A stretch of DNA of 47,572 bases from Xanthomonas populi (GTDB lineage: Bacteria > Pseudomonadota > Gammaproteobacteria > Xanthomonadales > Xanthomonadaceae). Shown here in pieces: positions 1-10,633 of this stretch (the first letter of the stretch is position 1; every line of letters starts with the position of its first letter). The stretch spans positions 1 to 47,572 of the forward strand of contig NZ_MDEJ01000012.1 in assembly GCF_002940065.1 (NCBI RefSeq), read 5' to 3'. The notes under the pieces are model-generated. The model saw only the letters and a list, made by a program, of their open reading frames with translations. It made no database searches and was not told where the DNA came from. The position numbers and the translations under genes are program-made.

Positions 1-581
1 GTCATGACCGAGCGCGAAGCCACGCGGAAACTGGTGGGTTTCGTGCAGATCGACGATGCCTACCTGGGCGGTGAGCGCAACGGTGGCAAGGCCGGTCGCG
101 GATCGGAGAACAAACAGGCGTCCTGATGGCGGTGCAGACCAATGACACCTTTACCGCGCCGCGTTTTGTGGTGATCGCGCCGGTGCGCAGCTTCGACAAT
201 ACCTCGCTGCAGGATTGGATTGCCCGTCGCTTGGCGCCCGGGTGCGAGGTCTACACCGATGGGTTGACCTGCTTCCGTCGCCTGGAAGAAGCCGGCCACG
301 CGCACACCACGCTGGACACCGGCGGTGGTCGTGCCGCGACCGAAGCGGCCGGTGCACGTTGGGTCAACGTGGTACTGGGCAACCTCAAGCGCGCCATCAG
401 TGGCGTGTATCACGCCATCGCGCAAGGCAAATACGCAAGGCGTTATCTGGCCGAAGCGGCCTATCGTCTTAATCGTCGATTCCGCTTGCGCGACATGCTG
501 CCACGACTGGCCACGGCCATGATGCAATCCACACCATGTCCAGAGCCGGTTTTGCGTGCAGCGAGCAATTTTTATGGCTGA
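1..581 (+). pseudogene. IS1595-family (ISXO2-like DDE) transposase, 5'-cut by window edge and frameshifted
   Basis: This is the C-terminal part of an IS1595-type transposase. The first frame (from base 1) reads FVQIDDAYLGGERNGGK, the DDE-domain motif with the conserved Asp and a GGE, and reaches a stop at 124-126. The protein then continues from 126 in another frame, with VYTDGL and a long C-terminal domain ending ASNFYG at 581. Restoring one T near base 121 (TCCTGATGG to TTCCTGATGG) joins the frames as QAFLMAVQT, so a one-base deletion has broken the gene. The 5' half lies outside the window. Such elements are abundant in Xanthomonas. The copy is probably not autonomous unless the ribosome slips here, for which I see no slippery heptamer. 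Confidence 0.85.
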
Positions 582-620
582 GAGTCAGGGCTAATCAGGT
601 CAACATTTTACGCAACCACT
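1..620 (+). mobile_element. Right part of an IS1595-type insertion sequence
   Basis: The transposase remnant is followed by about 40 bases of non-coding sequence (GGGCTAATCAGGTCAACATT) that look like the element's right end. The exact terminus and the target duplication cannot be fixed because the left end is outside the window. The boundary at about 604-620 is inferred from the start of a tandem repeat. Confidence 0.5.
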
Positions 621-636
621 ATTTTACGCAACCACT
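605..636. repeat. Two tandem copies of a 16-bp unit at the IS edge
   Basis: The unit ATTTTACGCAACCACT occurs at 605-620 and again at 621-636 without a spacer. It sits at the junction between the IS end and the adjacent minus-strand gene, and the second copy supplies that gene's stop codon. It may reflect a duplicated IS end or a remnant of an earlier insertion. Confidence 0.8.
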
Positions 637-899
637 CTAGCCTGATCTCGAACGCACGCGTCTGCCATCTCAAGCTGCGCATCGATCAACTTGCGACCCG
701 CCTTAAACCCATGCGCAATGGCGTCCTGGTACGTTTCCCAACTAGGCCCCTGGTCGTCGATGCGTGGCTGGCGCTGGCCACCGAGTGCATACACATCGAC
801 CCACAGCGTCCAGTTGGTATCCGGGGCAGCCTGCTCGACGCGTACGCGAATCTCATGATCGCGGTACGTGGTGGTTTCAAAGCGGCTTTGCCTGCTCAT
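624..899 (-). CDS. Small hypothetical protein, C-terminus ends in IS-edge repeat
   Basis: A 91-residue soluble protein starting MSRQSRFETT, with the core WTLWVDVYALGG and QDAIAHGFKAGRKLID. The composition is protein-like, but I do not recognise the family. The ATG at 899 was chosen because upstream codons look unlike the gene, although no strong Shine-Dalgarno is visible. The last codons (ARVVA, then TAA) lie inside the 16-bp repeat at the insertion-sequence edge. The original C-terminus may therefore have been replaced by element-derived sequence. No membrane segment or signal peptide is seen. It reads towards the transposase and away from rpoD. Confidence 0.5.
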   Translation of the reverse strand: MSRQSRFETTTYRDHEIRVRVEQAAPDTNWTLWVDVYALGGQRQPRIDDQGPSWETYQDAIAHGFKAGRKLIDAQLEMADACVRDQARVVA

Positions 900-1107
900 A
901 ATGCGGTCTCGTATCCGTTCGTGCACCACCCTAAAGGGCACGGTTAGAACATCGCGTGAGCGTTGGAGAAACATCGGCTTAATGTTGCGGCGCCGTGCGG
1001 TTTCGTCGCCGATGCGTGAATGTCGTAGCGCCTCAGACACCGACAAGTGGCCGCACAACACAGCGTTGGCTAAGCACGCATCGCCAACTGCGTGCCCCAT
1101 CACGCAA

Positions 1108-1129
1108 CAGCCCCGCAAGTGCGGGGCTG
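1108..1129 (-). terminator. Hairpin downstream of rpoD
   Basis: CAGCCCCGC and GCGGGGCTG form a perfect 9-bp GC stem with the 4-base loop AAGT, about 30 bases beyond the rpoD stop. No strong T-run follows on the minus strand, so it may be a weak or two-way terminator. Confidence 0.6.
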
Positions 1130-1160
1130 CTGTGATCACTGCGCTGAAACGATCTTGATA

Positions 1161-3038
<1,878 letters not shown>

Positions 3039-3078
3039 GAATACTCGCGCCACCGGCTTTGAGATTGGAAATAGAACC

Positions 3079-3090
3079 TAGAATTATACC
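3079..3090 (-). promoter_or_regulatory. Candidate extended -10 promoter of rpoD
   Basis: Read on the minus strand, TGGTATAAT (perfect TATAAT with upstream TG) lies about 45 bases before the rpoD start. No good -35 hexamer sits 17 bases upstream, which is acceptable for an extended -10 promoter. Assignment is by consensus only. Confidence 0.5.
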
Positions 3091-3143
3091 AGCGTGAAGC
3101 ACCGTCTGCCGGATTCAAGACGAGACCGCTGATGTCGCGCTAG

Positions 3144-3584
<441 letters not shown>

Positions 3585-3684
3585 GGGCATTCTCAGGCAT
3601 CAAACTGTGTCGCGCAGCATGCCCAGCGCTGCCCGCACTGTCACGCGCGGGCCTTGGGCGGTCGCGCTGTTTAGAATGACGCCA

Positions 3685-4599
3685 ATGAAACCTGATGTTC
3701 GCGCTCGCCTGCTCTACGCCGCCGCCACCACCGTGGGTCGTCTGCCGTGGCCGCTGCTCAAACGCGTGGCCGATGCCTTGGCCTGGAGCTGGCGCAAGCT
3801 CAATGCGCGCGAGGCCCGCGTGGCACGTCGCAACCTGGAGTTGGCGTATCCGGAATTGGATGCCGGCCAGCGCGCGCAGCTGCATGCGCAGGTGCTGCGT
3901 TCGACCGCGCGGCAGACGCTGGAAGTGTTGCGCACCTGGACACGCCCGCCGACCGAGAACCTGGCGCGGCTGCAACGCAATGGTCAGGAGCTCTACGACG
4001 CAGCACTGGTCTCCGGGCGCGGGGTCATCGTGGCCGCGCCGCACTTCGGCAACTGGGAGCTGCTCAACCAGTGGCTGTCCGAACGTGGGCCCATTACGAT
4101 CGTGTATCGCCCACCGGAGTCGGACACGGTGGACGGGTTTCTGCAGCTGGCCCGCGGCGGCGATAACGTGCGCCAGGTGCGTGCCGAAGGCCCGGCGGTG
4201 CGGCAGTTGTTCAAGGTACTCAAGGACGGCGGCGCAGTCGGCATCCTGCCCGATCAGCAGCCGAAGATGGGCGATGGCGTGTTTGCGCCGTTTTTCGGCG
4301 TCCCGGCCTTGACCATGACCCTGGTCAACCGGCTTGCCGAACGTACCGGGGCGATCGTGCTGTACGGCTGGTGCGAACGCGCCGGTGGCGACCTGCAGTT
4401 TGCGTTGCATGTGCAGCCGTCCGACCCGGCGGTCGCCGCTGCCGACCCGGTGCGTGCCGCCAGCGCGCTCAACGCGGGCATCGAACAGATCGCCCGGCGC
4501 GACCCGGCGCAATACCAGTGGACCTACAAGCGCTACACGCTGCGCCCGCCGGGCAGCAGCGAGGCCAATCCGTATGCGACGGAGCGGCATCCGCATTGA
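3685..4599 (+). CDS. Lipid A biosynthesis acyltransferase (LpxL/HtrB family)
   Basis: A 304-residue inner-membrane-associated acyltransferase of the LpxL/LpxM family, which transfers a fatty acyl chain to Kdo2-lipid A precursors. The catalytic HX4E motif is HFGNWE, with His120 and Glu125. Further family features are the DQQPKMGDG segment and the VNRLAERTGA region. There is a hydrophobic/basic N-terminus. The start at 3685 (MKPDVRAR) was chosen; an ATG three codons upstream at 3676 is also possible. Whether it adds the first or second secondary acyl chain cannot be told from the sequence. Confidence 0.9.
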   Translation: MKPDVRARLLYAAATTVGRLPWPLLKRVADALAWSWRKLNAREARVARRNLELAYPELDAGQRAQLHAQVLRSTARQTLEVLRTWTRPPTENLARLQRNGQELYDAALVSGRGVIVAAPHFGNWELLNQWLSERGPITIVYRPPESDTVDGFLQLARGGDNVRQVRAEGPAVRQLFKVLKDGGAVGILPDQQPKMGDGVFAPFFGVPALTMTLVNRLAERTGAIVLYGWCERAGGDLQFALHVQPSDPAVAAADPVRAASALNAGIEQIARRDPAQYQWTYKRYTLRPPGSSEANPYATERHPH

Positions 4600-4663
4600 T
4601 GCCGGCTAGCTCAAGGCAGATCAGGTTGCGCAAAGCACCGCGTCGTTAGCGACCACCGACCGC

Positions 4664-5185
4664 TCAATCGTCGTGCGGATCGGTCGGCGTGGCCAGAATG
4701 CGCTGATAAAAGGCCAGGTCCAGCCAACGCCCGAACTTGAAGCCGGCCTCGCGCACTGTGCCGGCGTGGGTGAAGCCGAATTGTTCGTGCAAGGCGATGC
4801 TGGCCTGGTTGCTGACATCGATGCCGCCGACCAGCACGTGCAGACCGCGCTCCTGCGCCGCCGCGATCAAGGCCTTCAGCAGCGTGCGCCCTAGCCCTTT
4901 GCCGCGATGGTCGCGATGCACGTAGATCGAATGCTCCACGCTGTACTTGAACGCCGGCCAGGCGCGGAAGGTGCCGTAGCTGGCAAACCCCATCAACGTG
5001 CCATCGGCGTCTTCCACTCCGATCACCGGAAAGCCGCCCGCGCGCTTGGTCGCAAACCAGCCCACCATGCTTTCCGGCGGCCGCGGCTTGTAGTCGTACA
5101 GCGCCGTCGAATGGGCGATGGCATCGTTGAAGATGTCCAGGATGGCACTAGCGTGGCGGGCTTCGCTGCAGTCGATGGTAGGCAT
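4664..5185 (-). CDS. GNAT-family N-acetyltransferase, phosphinothricin acetyltransferase-like
   Basis: A 173-residue acetyl-CoA-dependent acyltransferase. The acetyl-CoA-binding motif A is clear: VEHSIYVHRDHRGKGLGR, with the pyrophosphate loop RGKGLG. It is followed by LIAAAQERGLHVLVGGID and the C-terminal LHEQFGFTHAGTVREAGFKFGRW. This pattern is that of the Pat/Bar/MnaT branch, which acetylates phosphinothricin, methionine sulfoximine or related amino acids. The true substrate is unknown. It faces the acyltransferase gene tail-to-tail and has no obvious operon partner. Confidence 0.88.
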   Translation of the reverse strand: MPTIDCSEARHASAILDIFNDAIAHSTALYDYKPRPPESMVGWFATKRAGGFPVIGVEDADGTLMGFASYGTFRAWPAFKYSVEHSIYVHRDHRGKGLGRTLLKALIAAAQERGLHVLVGGIDVSNQASIALHEQFGFTHAGTVREAGFKFGRWLDLAFYQRILATPTDPHDD

Positions 5186-5429
5186 GGAATCCGATGAAAG
5201 CGGGAGGTCGTCGAATTAAAAGGCATTGCCGGGCGATGAACAACGCGACCGGCATGCAACCAATCTGCGCCTGCCGCGCCACCCAGTCTGCAGCCGCTGG
5301 ATGCAGCGTTCCACCGCGCCGTGGCGACCGGGCGTTGCGAACCACGCGACAATGGCGCCACGCGACCAGCAGTAGGCTCGGCGGCGTCCACCTTGAAGCA
5401 GCCGTGGCAATCCCCATCTGGAGTCGTAC

Positions 5430-6563
5430 ATGAGCAGCGCCGTTCCCTCCCCCCGCGCACACGCCTTCGGTGATCCGGAGGCGATTCGCTGTGAGCGCGC
5501 CGCCTCCGAACTGCGGTCCGGCCGCCCGGTGCTGCTCACTGCGGCGAGCGGGCAGGGGCGCGCGGTGCTGGCGTTGGACAGCAGCACGGCGCAGACGTAT
5601 GCGGCTTTCGCACGTGCGGCCCAGGGGCGCCACTATCTGTTCGTAACGCCTACCCGGGCCCAGGTGCTGGGCCTGAGCGCGCCGCAGGGCGCGCGCGTGG
5701 CGCTGGTCGAACACAACTACGACCAGCTCGCAGCGTTGGCGTACTTGCACGACACGCCAGTGCCAGCGCAGTGGACCCCGGGCGATGCGCTGGACGCAGG
5801 CGCGGTGGAGATCGCGCGGCTGGGACTGCTGCTGCCGGCAATGCTGGCGGTAGACCTGCGCGACGCAGACGAGCATGCCGCCTTCGCCGGCTGCCAGTCG
5901 CTGGCGTTGGACGACCTGGGCACCGGCTGCGCCAAATCCGCAGCAGCCGGCTACGAGCTGGTCACGCGTACGCCGGTGCCGTTGCGCGGGCTGGGCATGA
6001 GCGAATTCGTGGTGTTCCGAGGCGGGGTGGCGCAGCGCGACCAGGTGGCGATCGTGGTCGGCCAGCCTGACCTCTCGGCCGCGGTGCCGGTACGCGTCCA
6101 TTCCTCTTGCCTGACCGGCGATCTGTTCGGCTCGCTCAAATGCGATTGCGGCGATCAGCTGCGGCACGGCCTGGCCAAGCTGAAAGATCTCGGCGGCGGC
6201 GTGCTGCTGTATCTGGACCAGGAAGGCCGCGGCACCGGCATCGCTGCCAAGATGCGCGCTTACGGCTACCAGCACGCGGGTCTGGACACCATCGATGCCG
6301 ACGCGCAGCTGGGCTTCGGCCCGGACGAGCGTCGCTACGGCAGCGCGGTGGCAATGCTGCGCGGCCTGGGCATCGGCAGGATCCGGCTGTTGACCAACAA
6401 CCCCGCCAAGGCCGAGCGCCTGCGTGCGGCCGGCATCAGCGTCGAAGACCGTATCCCGGTCACCGGCGACATCACCCCCGAAAACGAGCACTACCTGCGC
6501 ACCAAGGCCGCCCGTGCCGGCCACGCGCTGGATGTGGATGCGCTGATTCTGGCCGCTCAGTAA
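5430..6563 (+). CDS. ribA: GTP cyclohydrolase II with degenerate RibB-like N-terminal domain
   Basis: A 377-residue protein. The C-terminal half (about 195-377) is GTP cyclohydrolase II, the first step of riboflavin synthesis. It has zinc ligands Cys227, Cys238 and Cys240 in CLTGDLFGSLKCDCGD, the catalytic YLDQEGRG segment (261-268), DERRYG (299-304) and TNNPAK. The N-terminal half (about 15-190) aligns by eye with the DHBP synthase (RibB) fold but lacks the acidic DDEDREN-type catalytic loop; the matching position reads AASGQGRAVLAL. It is therefore probably a RibBA-like fusion with an inactive RibB half. A CTGGAG ribosome site precedes the ATG. No FMN riboswitch is seen in the 240 bases upstream. 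Confidence 0.92.
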   Translation: MSSAVPSPRAHAFGDPEAIRCERAASELRSGRPVLLTAASGQGRAVLALDSSTAQTYAAFARAAQGRHYLFVTPTRAQVLGLSAPQGARVALVEHNYDQLAALAYLHDTPVPAQWTPGDALDAGAVEIARLGLLLPAMLAVDLRDADEHAAFAGCQSLALDDLGTGCAKSAAAGYELVTRTPVPLRGLGMSEFVVFRGGVAQRDQVAIVVGQPDLSAAVPVRVHSSCLTGDLFGSLKCDCGDQLRHGLAKLKDLGGGVLLYLDQEGRGTGIAAKMRAYGYQHAGLDTIDADAQLGFGPDERRYGSAVAMLRGLGIGRIRLLTNNPAKAERLRAAGISVEDRIPVTGDITPENEHYLRTKAARAGHALDVDALILAAQ

Positions 6564-6636
6564 GCACAGCCTGCACCGGATGCGCCCGCCCTCAGCGCCC
6601 GGCTATGCTTGCGCACCGCTTCGGCAGGCCAGTCTT

Positions 6637-7179
6637 GTGCACGACGCTCCACCGCCGCACCCCGATGTCATTGTCCAGCCTGCTCCGGAAGAGATTCCGG
6701 CCGTGGATCACGCGCAATGGCAACCGCTACCGCAGCGGGGCGCGTATGTGGCCGGGGTGAACGGCGCCTTGGGCGGCGGATGCGCGGGCCTGATCGCGAC
6801 CGGCCTAACGGCGACGGTGCTGGACGTCTGGCATTACTGGCCGGTTGTGCTGGGCGTGACCCTGATCGCGGCCGCGCTGGGTACCTGGTTCGCAGTCAAA
6901 CGCCATCGGCTCACCCACTGGAAGCTCGATCACCACGGCCTGGCGCTGCAACGCGGCCACCTGTGGCAGCGCGATACGCGGATTCCGATCTCGCGCGTGC
7001 AGCACGTGGATTTGCGCCGCGGCCCGATCGAGCGCGCCACGCGGCTGACCACGCTGGTGGTGCACACCGCCGGCAGCCGGCTCAATGCAGTGGCGCTGTC
7101 CGGCCTGGATCAAGACGATGCCGAGCGTCTGCGCGACCGCCTCGCGCGCCAGCTCGATCACGACGACGACGCACTGTGA
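6637..7179 (+). CDS. PH-domain membrane protein (YdbS-like)
   Basis: A roughly 180-residue membrane protein with two hydrophobic segments (GALGGGCAGLIATGLTA and VVLGVTLIAAALGTWFAV) followed by a bacterial PH (bPH2) domain: HGLALQRGHLWQRDTRIPISRVQHVDLRRGPIER. The start is uncertain. GTG at 6637 (VHDAPPPHP) was chosen because the extra upstream codons in the open frame from 6580 look non-coding. The stop overlaps the GTG of the next gene by four bases (GTGA), so the two are translationally coupled. In other bacteria YdbS and YdbT act as a pair; their biochemical role is not settled. Confidence 0.8.
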   Translation: MHDAPPPHPDVIVQPAPEEIPAVDHAQWQPLPQRGAYVAGVNGALGGGCAGLIATGLTATVLDVWHYWPVVLGVTLIAAALGTWFAVKRHRLTHWKLDHHGLALQRGHLWQRDTRIPISRVQHVDLRRGPIERATRLTTLVVHTAGSRLNAVALSGLDQDDAERLRDRLARQLDHDDDAL

Positions 7180-8681
7180 GTGCCATCGAACATCCCGGAG
7201 ACGCCGAGCAGCGCCTGCATCCGCTGTCGTGGATGTTCGTGCTGCTGCAGCAGATCCGCCAGTTTCTGATTCCGCTCGCCGCGCTCGTTTTGTTCGGCAG
7301 CCGCGACGGCAGCCGCGATGTCGCCGACCACATCGCCACCGGTGTGGTGATGGCAGTGCTGGTGGCGATCTCGGTGCTGCGCTATTTGACCTATCGCTAC
7401 CGCATCGGCACCGATGGTGTGGCGATCCGCAGCGGCCTGCTGGAACGCAGCCGGCGCGATATTCCGTTCGCGCGTATCCACAACTTGGTGGTGCATCAAT
7501 CGCTGCTGCATCGGCTGGCCGGCGTGGCCGAAGTGCGGCTGGAGTCGGCCGGCGGCCACAAGCCGGAGGCAGAGATGCGTGTGCTGCGGCTGGATCAGGC
7601 ACTGGCGCTGGAAGATCTGATCCGTCGCCGCGCGCAGCACACCGATGCCAGCGCGCCGCAGGTCGACAACGACGCCAACACGCTATTGCGCTTGCCGATG
7701 GGCGAAGTGATCCGGCTGGGGCTGATTTCCAACCGCGGCATGGTGGTGGTGGCCGCCAGCTTTGGTGTGATCTACCAGATGATTCCGCGCCGCACGATGT
7801 CCAACTTCGTCGAACACAACGGGGAGCTGGCGTATCGCTATGTCAGCCAGATCCATCCGGACACAGCGGTCACTGCCGCGTTGGTGCTGATCGGCTTTTT
7901 AGCGGTGTTACTCGCAATGCGCGCACTGTCGGTGGGCTTGGCGATGGCGCAATACCACGGCTTCCATCTGAGCGAATCCGAGCGCCGTCTCACCGTGGAG
8001 CGCGGGCTGCTGACGCGCATCCGCAGCAGCGTGGCGTTGCGGCGCATCCAGTCGTGGACGCTGTACGAAAGCCGCCTGCATCGTCTGTTCGGCCGGCGCC
8101 AATTGCGCGTGGAGACTGCCGTGGCCGGCACTGGCGATAACGAAGGCAGCGCGTTGAAGGAACTCGCGCCGATCGCCGACCCGCAGCGCTGCGACGCCTT
8201 GTTGCAGCGCCTACTGCCCGGCGCTGCCTGGCCGCCTGCACAGTGGCAGTCGATCGCCACCCATTGCTGGTGGCGGCTGAGTCTGCCCACGCTGCTGTTG
8301 CTGCTGCCGCTGATGGCCGGACTGGCCTGGCAATTCGGCAATCAGGCGGCGTGGCTACTGCTTTGGTTGCCATGGAGTGCGTTCAAGGCGTATCGCCAGG
8401 TGCAGCGCATGGGCTATACGCTGGATGCGCGCTATGTAGCTGTGCGCGGTGGCTGGTGGAAGCGCTGGTGGCGGCTGGCCGAGCTGGACAAACTGCAGGC
8501 GCTGCAACTGCAACGCTCGCCACTGGATCTATTGTCCGGCACCGCCACGCTCTGGCTGGACACCGCCGGCGCCGGCGCAACCGGCCCCGCGTTACGCCTG
8601 CGTTTTGTGCCGCTGGCACAGGCGCAGGCGTTGCAGGCGCAATTGGGGGCAGCGTTGGCGCGGCGCAAGTTGCGCTGGTGA
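7176..8681 (+). CDS. PH-domain membrane protein with repeated bPH2 domains (YdbT-like)
   Basis: A 501-residue partner of the preceding gene, starting with GTG in a GTGA overlap (VSAIEHPGDA). Three pairs of transmembrane helices each precede a bPH2 domain. The domains are RYRIGTDGVAIRSGLLERSRRDIPFARIHN (near 70), FHLSESERRLTVERGLLTRIRSS near 260-290, and YTLDARYVAVRGGWWKRWWRLAELDKLQAL near 415-445. Each carries the R/K-x-IP/LA-R-I/L-Q pattern. It probably resides in the inner membrane with YdbS. The four-copy GGTGATT repeat begins at its last codons. Confidence 0.82.
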   Translation: MSAIEHPGDAEQRLHPLSWMFVLLQQIRQFLIPLAALVLFGSRDGSRDVADHIATGVVMAVLVAISVLRYLTYRYRIGTDGVAIRSGLLERSRRDIPFARIHNLVVHQSLLHRLAGVAEVRLESAGGHKPEAEMRVLRLDQALALEDLIRRRAQHTDASAPQVDNDANTLLRLPMGEVIRLGLISNRGMVVVAASFGVIYQMIPRRTMSNFVEHNGELAYRYVSQIHPDTAVTAALVLIGFLAVLLAMRALSVGLAMAQYHGFHLSESERRLTVERGLLTRIRSSVALRRIQSWTLYESRLHRLFGRRQLRVETAVAGTGDNEGSALKELAPIADPQRCDALLQRLLPGAAWPPAQWQSIATHCWWRLSLPTLLLLLPLMAGLAWQFGNQAAWLLLWLPWSAFKAYRQVQRMGYTLDARYVAVRGGWWKRWWRLAELDKLQALQLQRSPLDLLSGTATLWLDTAGAGATGPALRLRFVPLAQAQALQAQLGAALARRKLRW

Positions 8682-8704
8682 TTGGTGATTGGTGATTGGT
8701 GATT
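8677..8704. repeat. Four tandem copies of GGTGATT
   Basis: GGTGATT is repeated exactly four times (8677-8704), starting within the last sense codons of the YdbT-like gene and including its stop. Similar GATTGG-type short repeats are scattered between genes in xanthomonads, so this may be one seed of that family. Confidence 0.85.
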
Positions 8705-8749
8705 GGATCAGCGTCGCTGATCGGCATTGGCATCGCGCACCACCAGCAA

Positions 8750-9805
8750 TCAGCGTTGCGCCGGACCCCAATACCCGAGTTCGCGCCGAATCTGCAGCCC
8801 GCGCCATAGCGCACCCAACGGCTTGCGTCTTAGCGCGCCGAGCTTGCCGGCGATGAAGTCCTCGGTCGCGGCAATCACCCGCTCCGACGATTGCCCATCG
8901 CGATAGGGATGGATCGCGTCGGCATAACTTGCAAGCGCGCTGCGCAGCGACGCATCCGGTGCCAGCGCGCATGCCAGTTGTTGCGGCAACTGGTCAGACT
9001 GCTGAAAGTCGAGCATATGCGGCTGCGGCACGCGGGTGCGAAAGGTCACCACCGGTTTGTGTTGCACCACAAACTCGGAGACGATCGATGACGTATCCGA
9101 CACCAGCACATCGGCCGCACGCTGCGCAGCCATGACTTCTTCGGGTTCGACAAAGCGTGCATGCGGCCCGGCCAGCGCGCGATAGCGATCGAACAGTTCC
9201 GGCGCGCATTTCGGATGCAAGGTCAGCAGCCAGTAATGCGCACCACGCGCGATGTCAGCAGCGATTTCATCGTAGAGCGCAGGTGCCGCGCTCAAGCGTT
9301 CGGTAAATGTGGAGCCGAACAGGATCACCGGCCGGTCGTTGGCGGGCGCGCGCAATGCAGCACTGCGTCCGCCATCGTCGCGGAACACCGGGTCGAGCTT
9401 CGGCCAGCCGGTTTCGACCACCGCAAAATGCCCTTCGCTCTGCGCCAACGCACGGAACGGTGCGGTGGTGGCCGTGCCTTGTGTGCAGTACAGATCGAAC
9501 AAACCGCGCACGCGGAAATGGCCGCGATTGTCTTCGCGCTTTTGCACATTGAAGCCATGGAAGAGCTGCACCTTGGCGCCGGAGATAAACGGCGGCACCC
9601 AGTTGGCCGCGCTGAACACCGCACGCGGACGCAACGCCAGCGCTTCGCGCAGGCCGACCTCGCGCACACCTGGCAAGGCAAGCCCACGCGCGCCGCCCTC
9701 GAGCCAGGCCGACACGGAGTGCGCGCGGGTCTGTAATGCCTGCGCCAATGGCGCCAGAATAGGCAGCGCGTAACGCTCCGTTGCGAACAGCAGGTATTGA
9801 CCCAT
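8750..9805 (-). CDS. CDP-glycerol glycerophosphotransferase-like (Glyphos_transf) protein
   Basis: A 351-residue glycosyltransferase-B-fold protein. Recognisable family elements are KVQLFHGF (the His of the HG motif), FGSTFTERLSAAP, WLLTLHPKC, and a C-terminal nucleotide-binding segment AADVLVSDTSSIVSEF, where D/S/SS/E match the SDxSS..E pattern of the Glyphos_transf family. It lies in the LPS/O-antigen ligase cluster, so a role in transferring a phospho-polyol or sugar to the LPS core is plausible but inferred. ATG at 9805 was chosen; a GTG one codon upstream (9808) is also open. The start is only 3 bases from the divergent glycosyltransferase start at 9809. Confidence 0.75.
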   Translation of the reverse strand: MGQYLLFATERYALPILAPLAQALQTRAHSVSAWLEGGARGLALPGVREVGLREALALRPRAVFSAANWVPPFISGAKVQLFHGFNVQKREDNRGHFRVRGLFDLYCTQGTATTAPFRALAQSEGHFAVVETGWPKLDPVFRDDGGRSAALRAPANDRPVILFGSTFTERLSAAPALYDEIAADIARGAHYWLLTLHPKCAPELFDRYRALAGPHARFVEPEEVMAAQRAADVLVSDTSSIVSEFVVQHKPVVTFRTRVPQPHMLDFQQSDQLPQQLACALAPDASLRSALASYADAIHPYRDGQSSERVIAATEDFIAGKLGALRRKPLGALWRGLQIRRELGYWGPAQR

Positions 9806-9808
9806 CAC

Positions 9809-10633
9809 ATGTCCTCTTCAACCGCACCCGACGAACGGCCTGGCATTTGCGGGTGCATTATCGCGTTCAACGAGGCCGATCGCCTACGCGACTGTCTGAG
9901 TTCGCTGGCGTTCTGCGACGAGATCGTAGTGGTGGACTCCGGCTCCACCGATGCCACCGTGGCGCTGGCCGCTGCACACGGCGCACGCGTGCTGCAGCGC
10001 GATTTCGACGGTTATCGCAGCCAGAAAGCGTTTTGCGTCGAACAGTCCAGTTACGACTGGGTAATGTGTCTGGATGCCGACGAACGCGTCAGCGATGTCT
10101 TGCGCGCGGCGATCATCGCGGCGCGCGATGCGGGCTTCACCGATGCGGCCGGCTATCGCTTCGCACGGTTATCGGATTACTTCGGCCGGTTTCTGCGCCA
10201 TGGCAATGCCTATCCTGATCGTGTGTTGCGCCTGTTCGATCGCCGGCGTGGCGGCTGGCGCGGCAAGCGCGAGATCCACGAAGCGGCCAGCGTGGATGGA
10301 GCGGTCGTCACCTTGCCCGGCAATCTGATCCATTACCCGTACCGCTCACTGGCGCAGCAACTGGCCAAGACCCAGCGCTATGCGCAGATGATGGCCGAAC
10401 ACGAGTACGCGCGCGGCAAACGCGCGACCTGGAGCAAGCTGGTGCTGGCGCCGGCCTGGCGTTTCTGGCGCGGCTATCTGTTCCGTGGCGGTTTTCGCGA
10501 TGGCTGGCACGGGCTGATCTACGCCTATGTGCGTGCCAACTACGTGCGCCAGAAGACCATCATGTTGTGGCTGCTACAGCACAACCAACCGGTGCAAGAC
10601 CCGCCACGCGAGAACGATCAACGCAGCGACTGA
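9809..10633 (+). CDS. Family 2 glycosyltransferase, WaaE/KdtX-like (LPS core)
   Basis: A 274-residue GT-A glycosyltransferase. The N-terminal nucleotide-sugar motif IIAFNEADRLRDCL is followed by EIVVVDSGSTDATV, the DxD-type LDADERV and the basic segment GGWRGKREIHEA. The closest known relatives are WaaE/KdtX enzymes that add glucose to heptose I of the LPS inner core. The ATG at 9809 is chosen; an in-frame TTG at 9797 would lie inside the divergent gene. The 3' end overlaps the O-antigen ligase gene tail-to-tail by 16 bases. Activity on Xanthomonas core sugars is inferred. Confidence 0.88.
   Translation: MSSSTAPDERPGICGCIIAFNEADRLRDCLSSLAFCDEIVVVDSGSTDATVALAAAHGARVLQRDFDGYRSQKAFCVEQSSYDWVMCLDADERVSDVLRAAIIAARDAGFTDAAGYRFARLSDYFGRFLRHGNAYPDRVLRLFDRRRGGWRGKREIHEAASVDGAVVTLPGNLIHYPYRSLAQQLAKTQRYAQMMAEHEYARGKRATWSKLVLAPAWRFWRGYLFRGGFRDGWHGLIYAYVRANYVRQKTIMLWLLQHNQPVQDPPRENDQRSD

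Noticed and set aside
5186-5429. FMN riboswitch upstream of ribA
   Set aside because: None of the conserved RFN elements (such as AGGGTTC) is seen.
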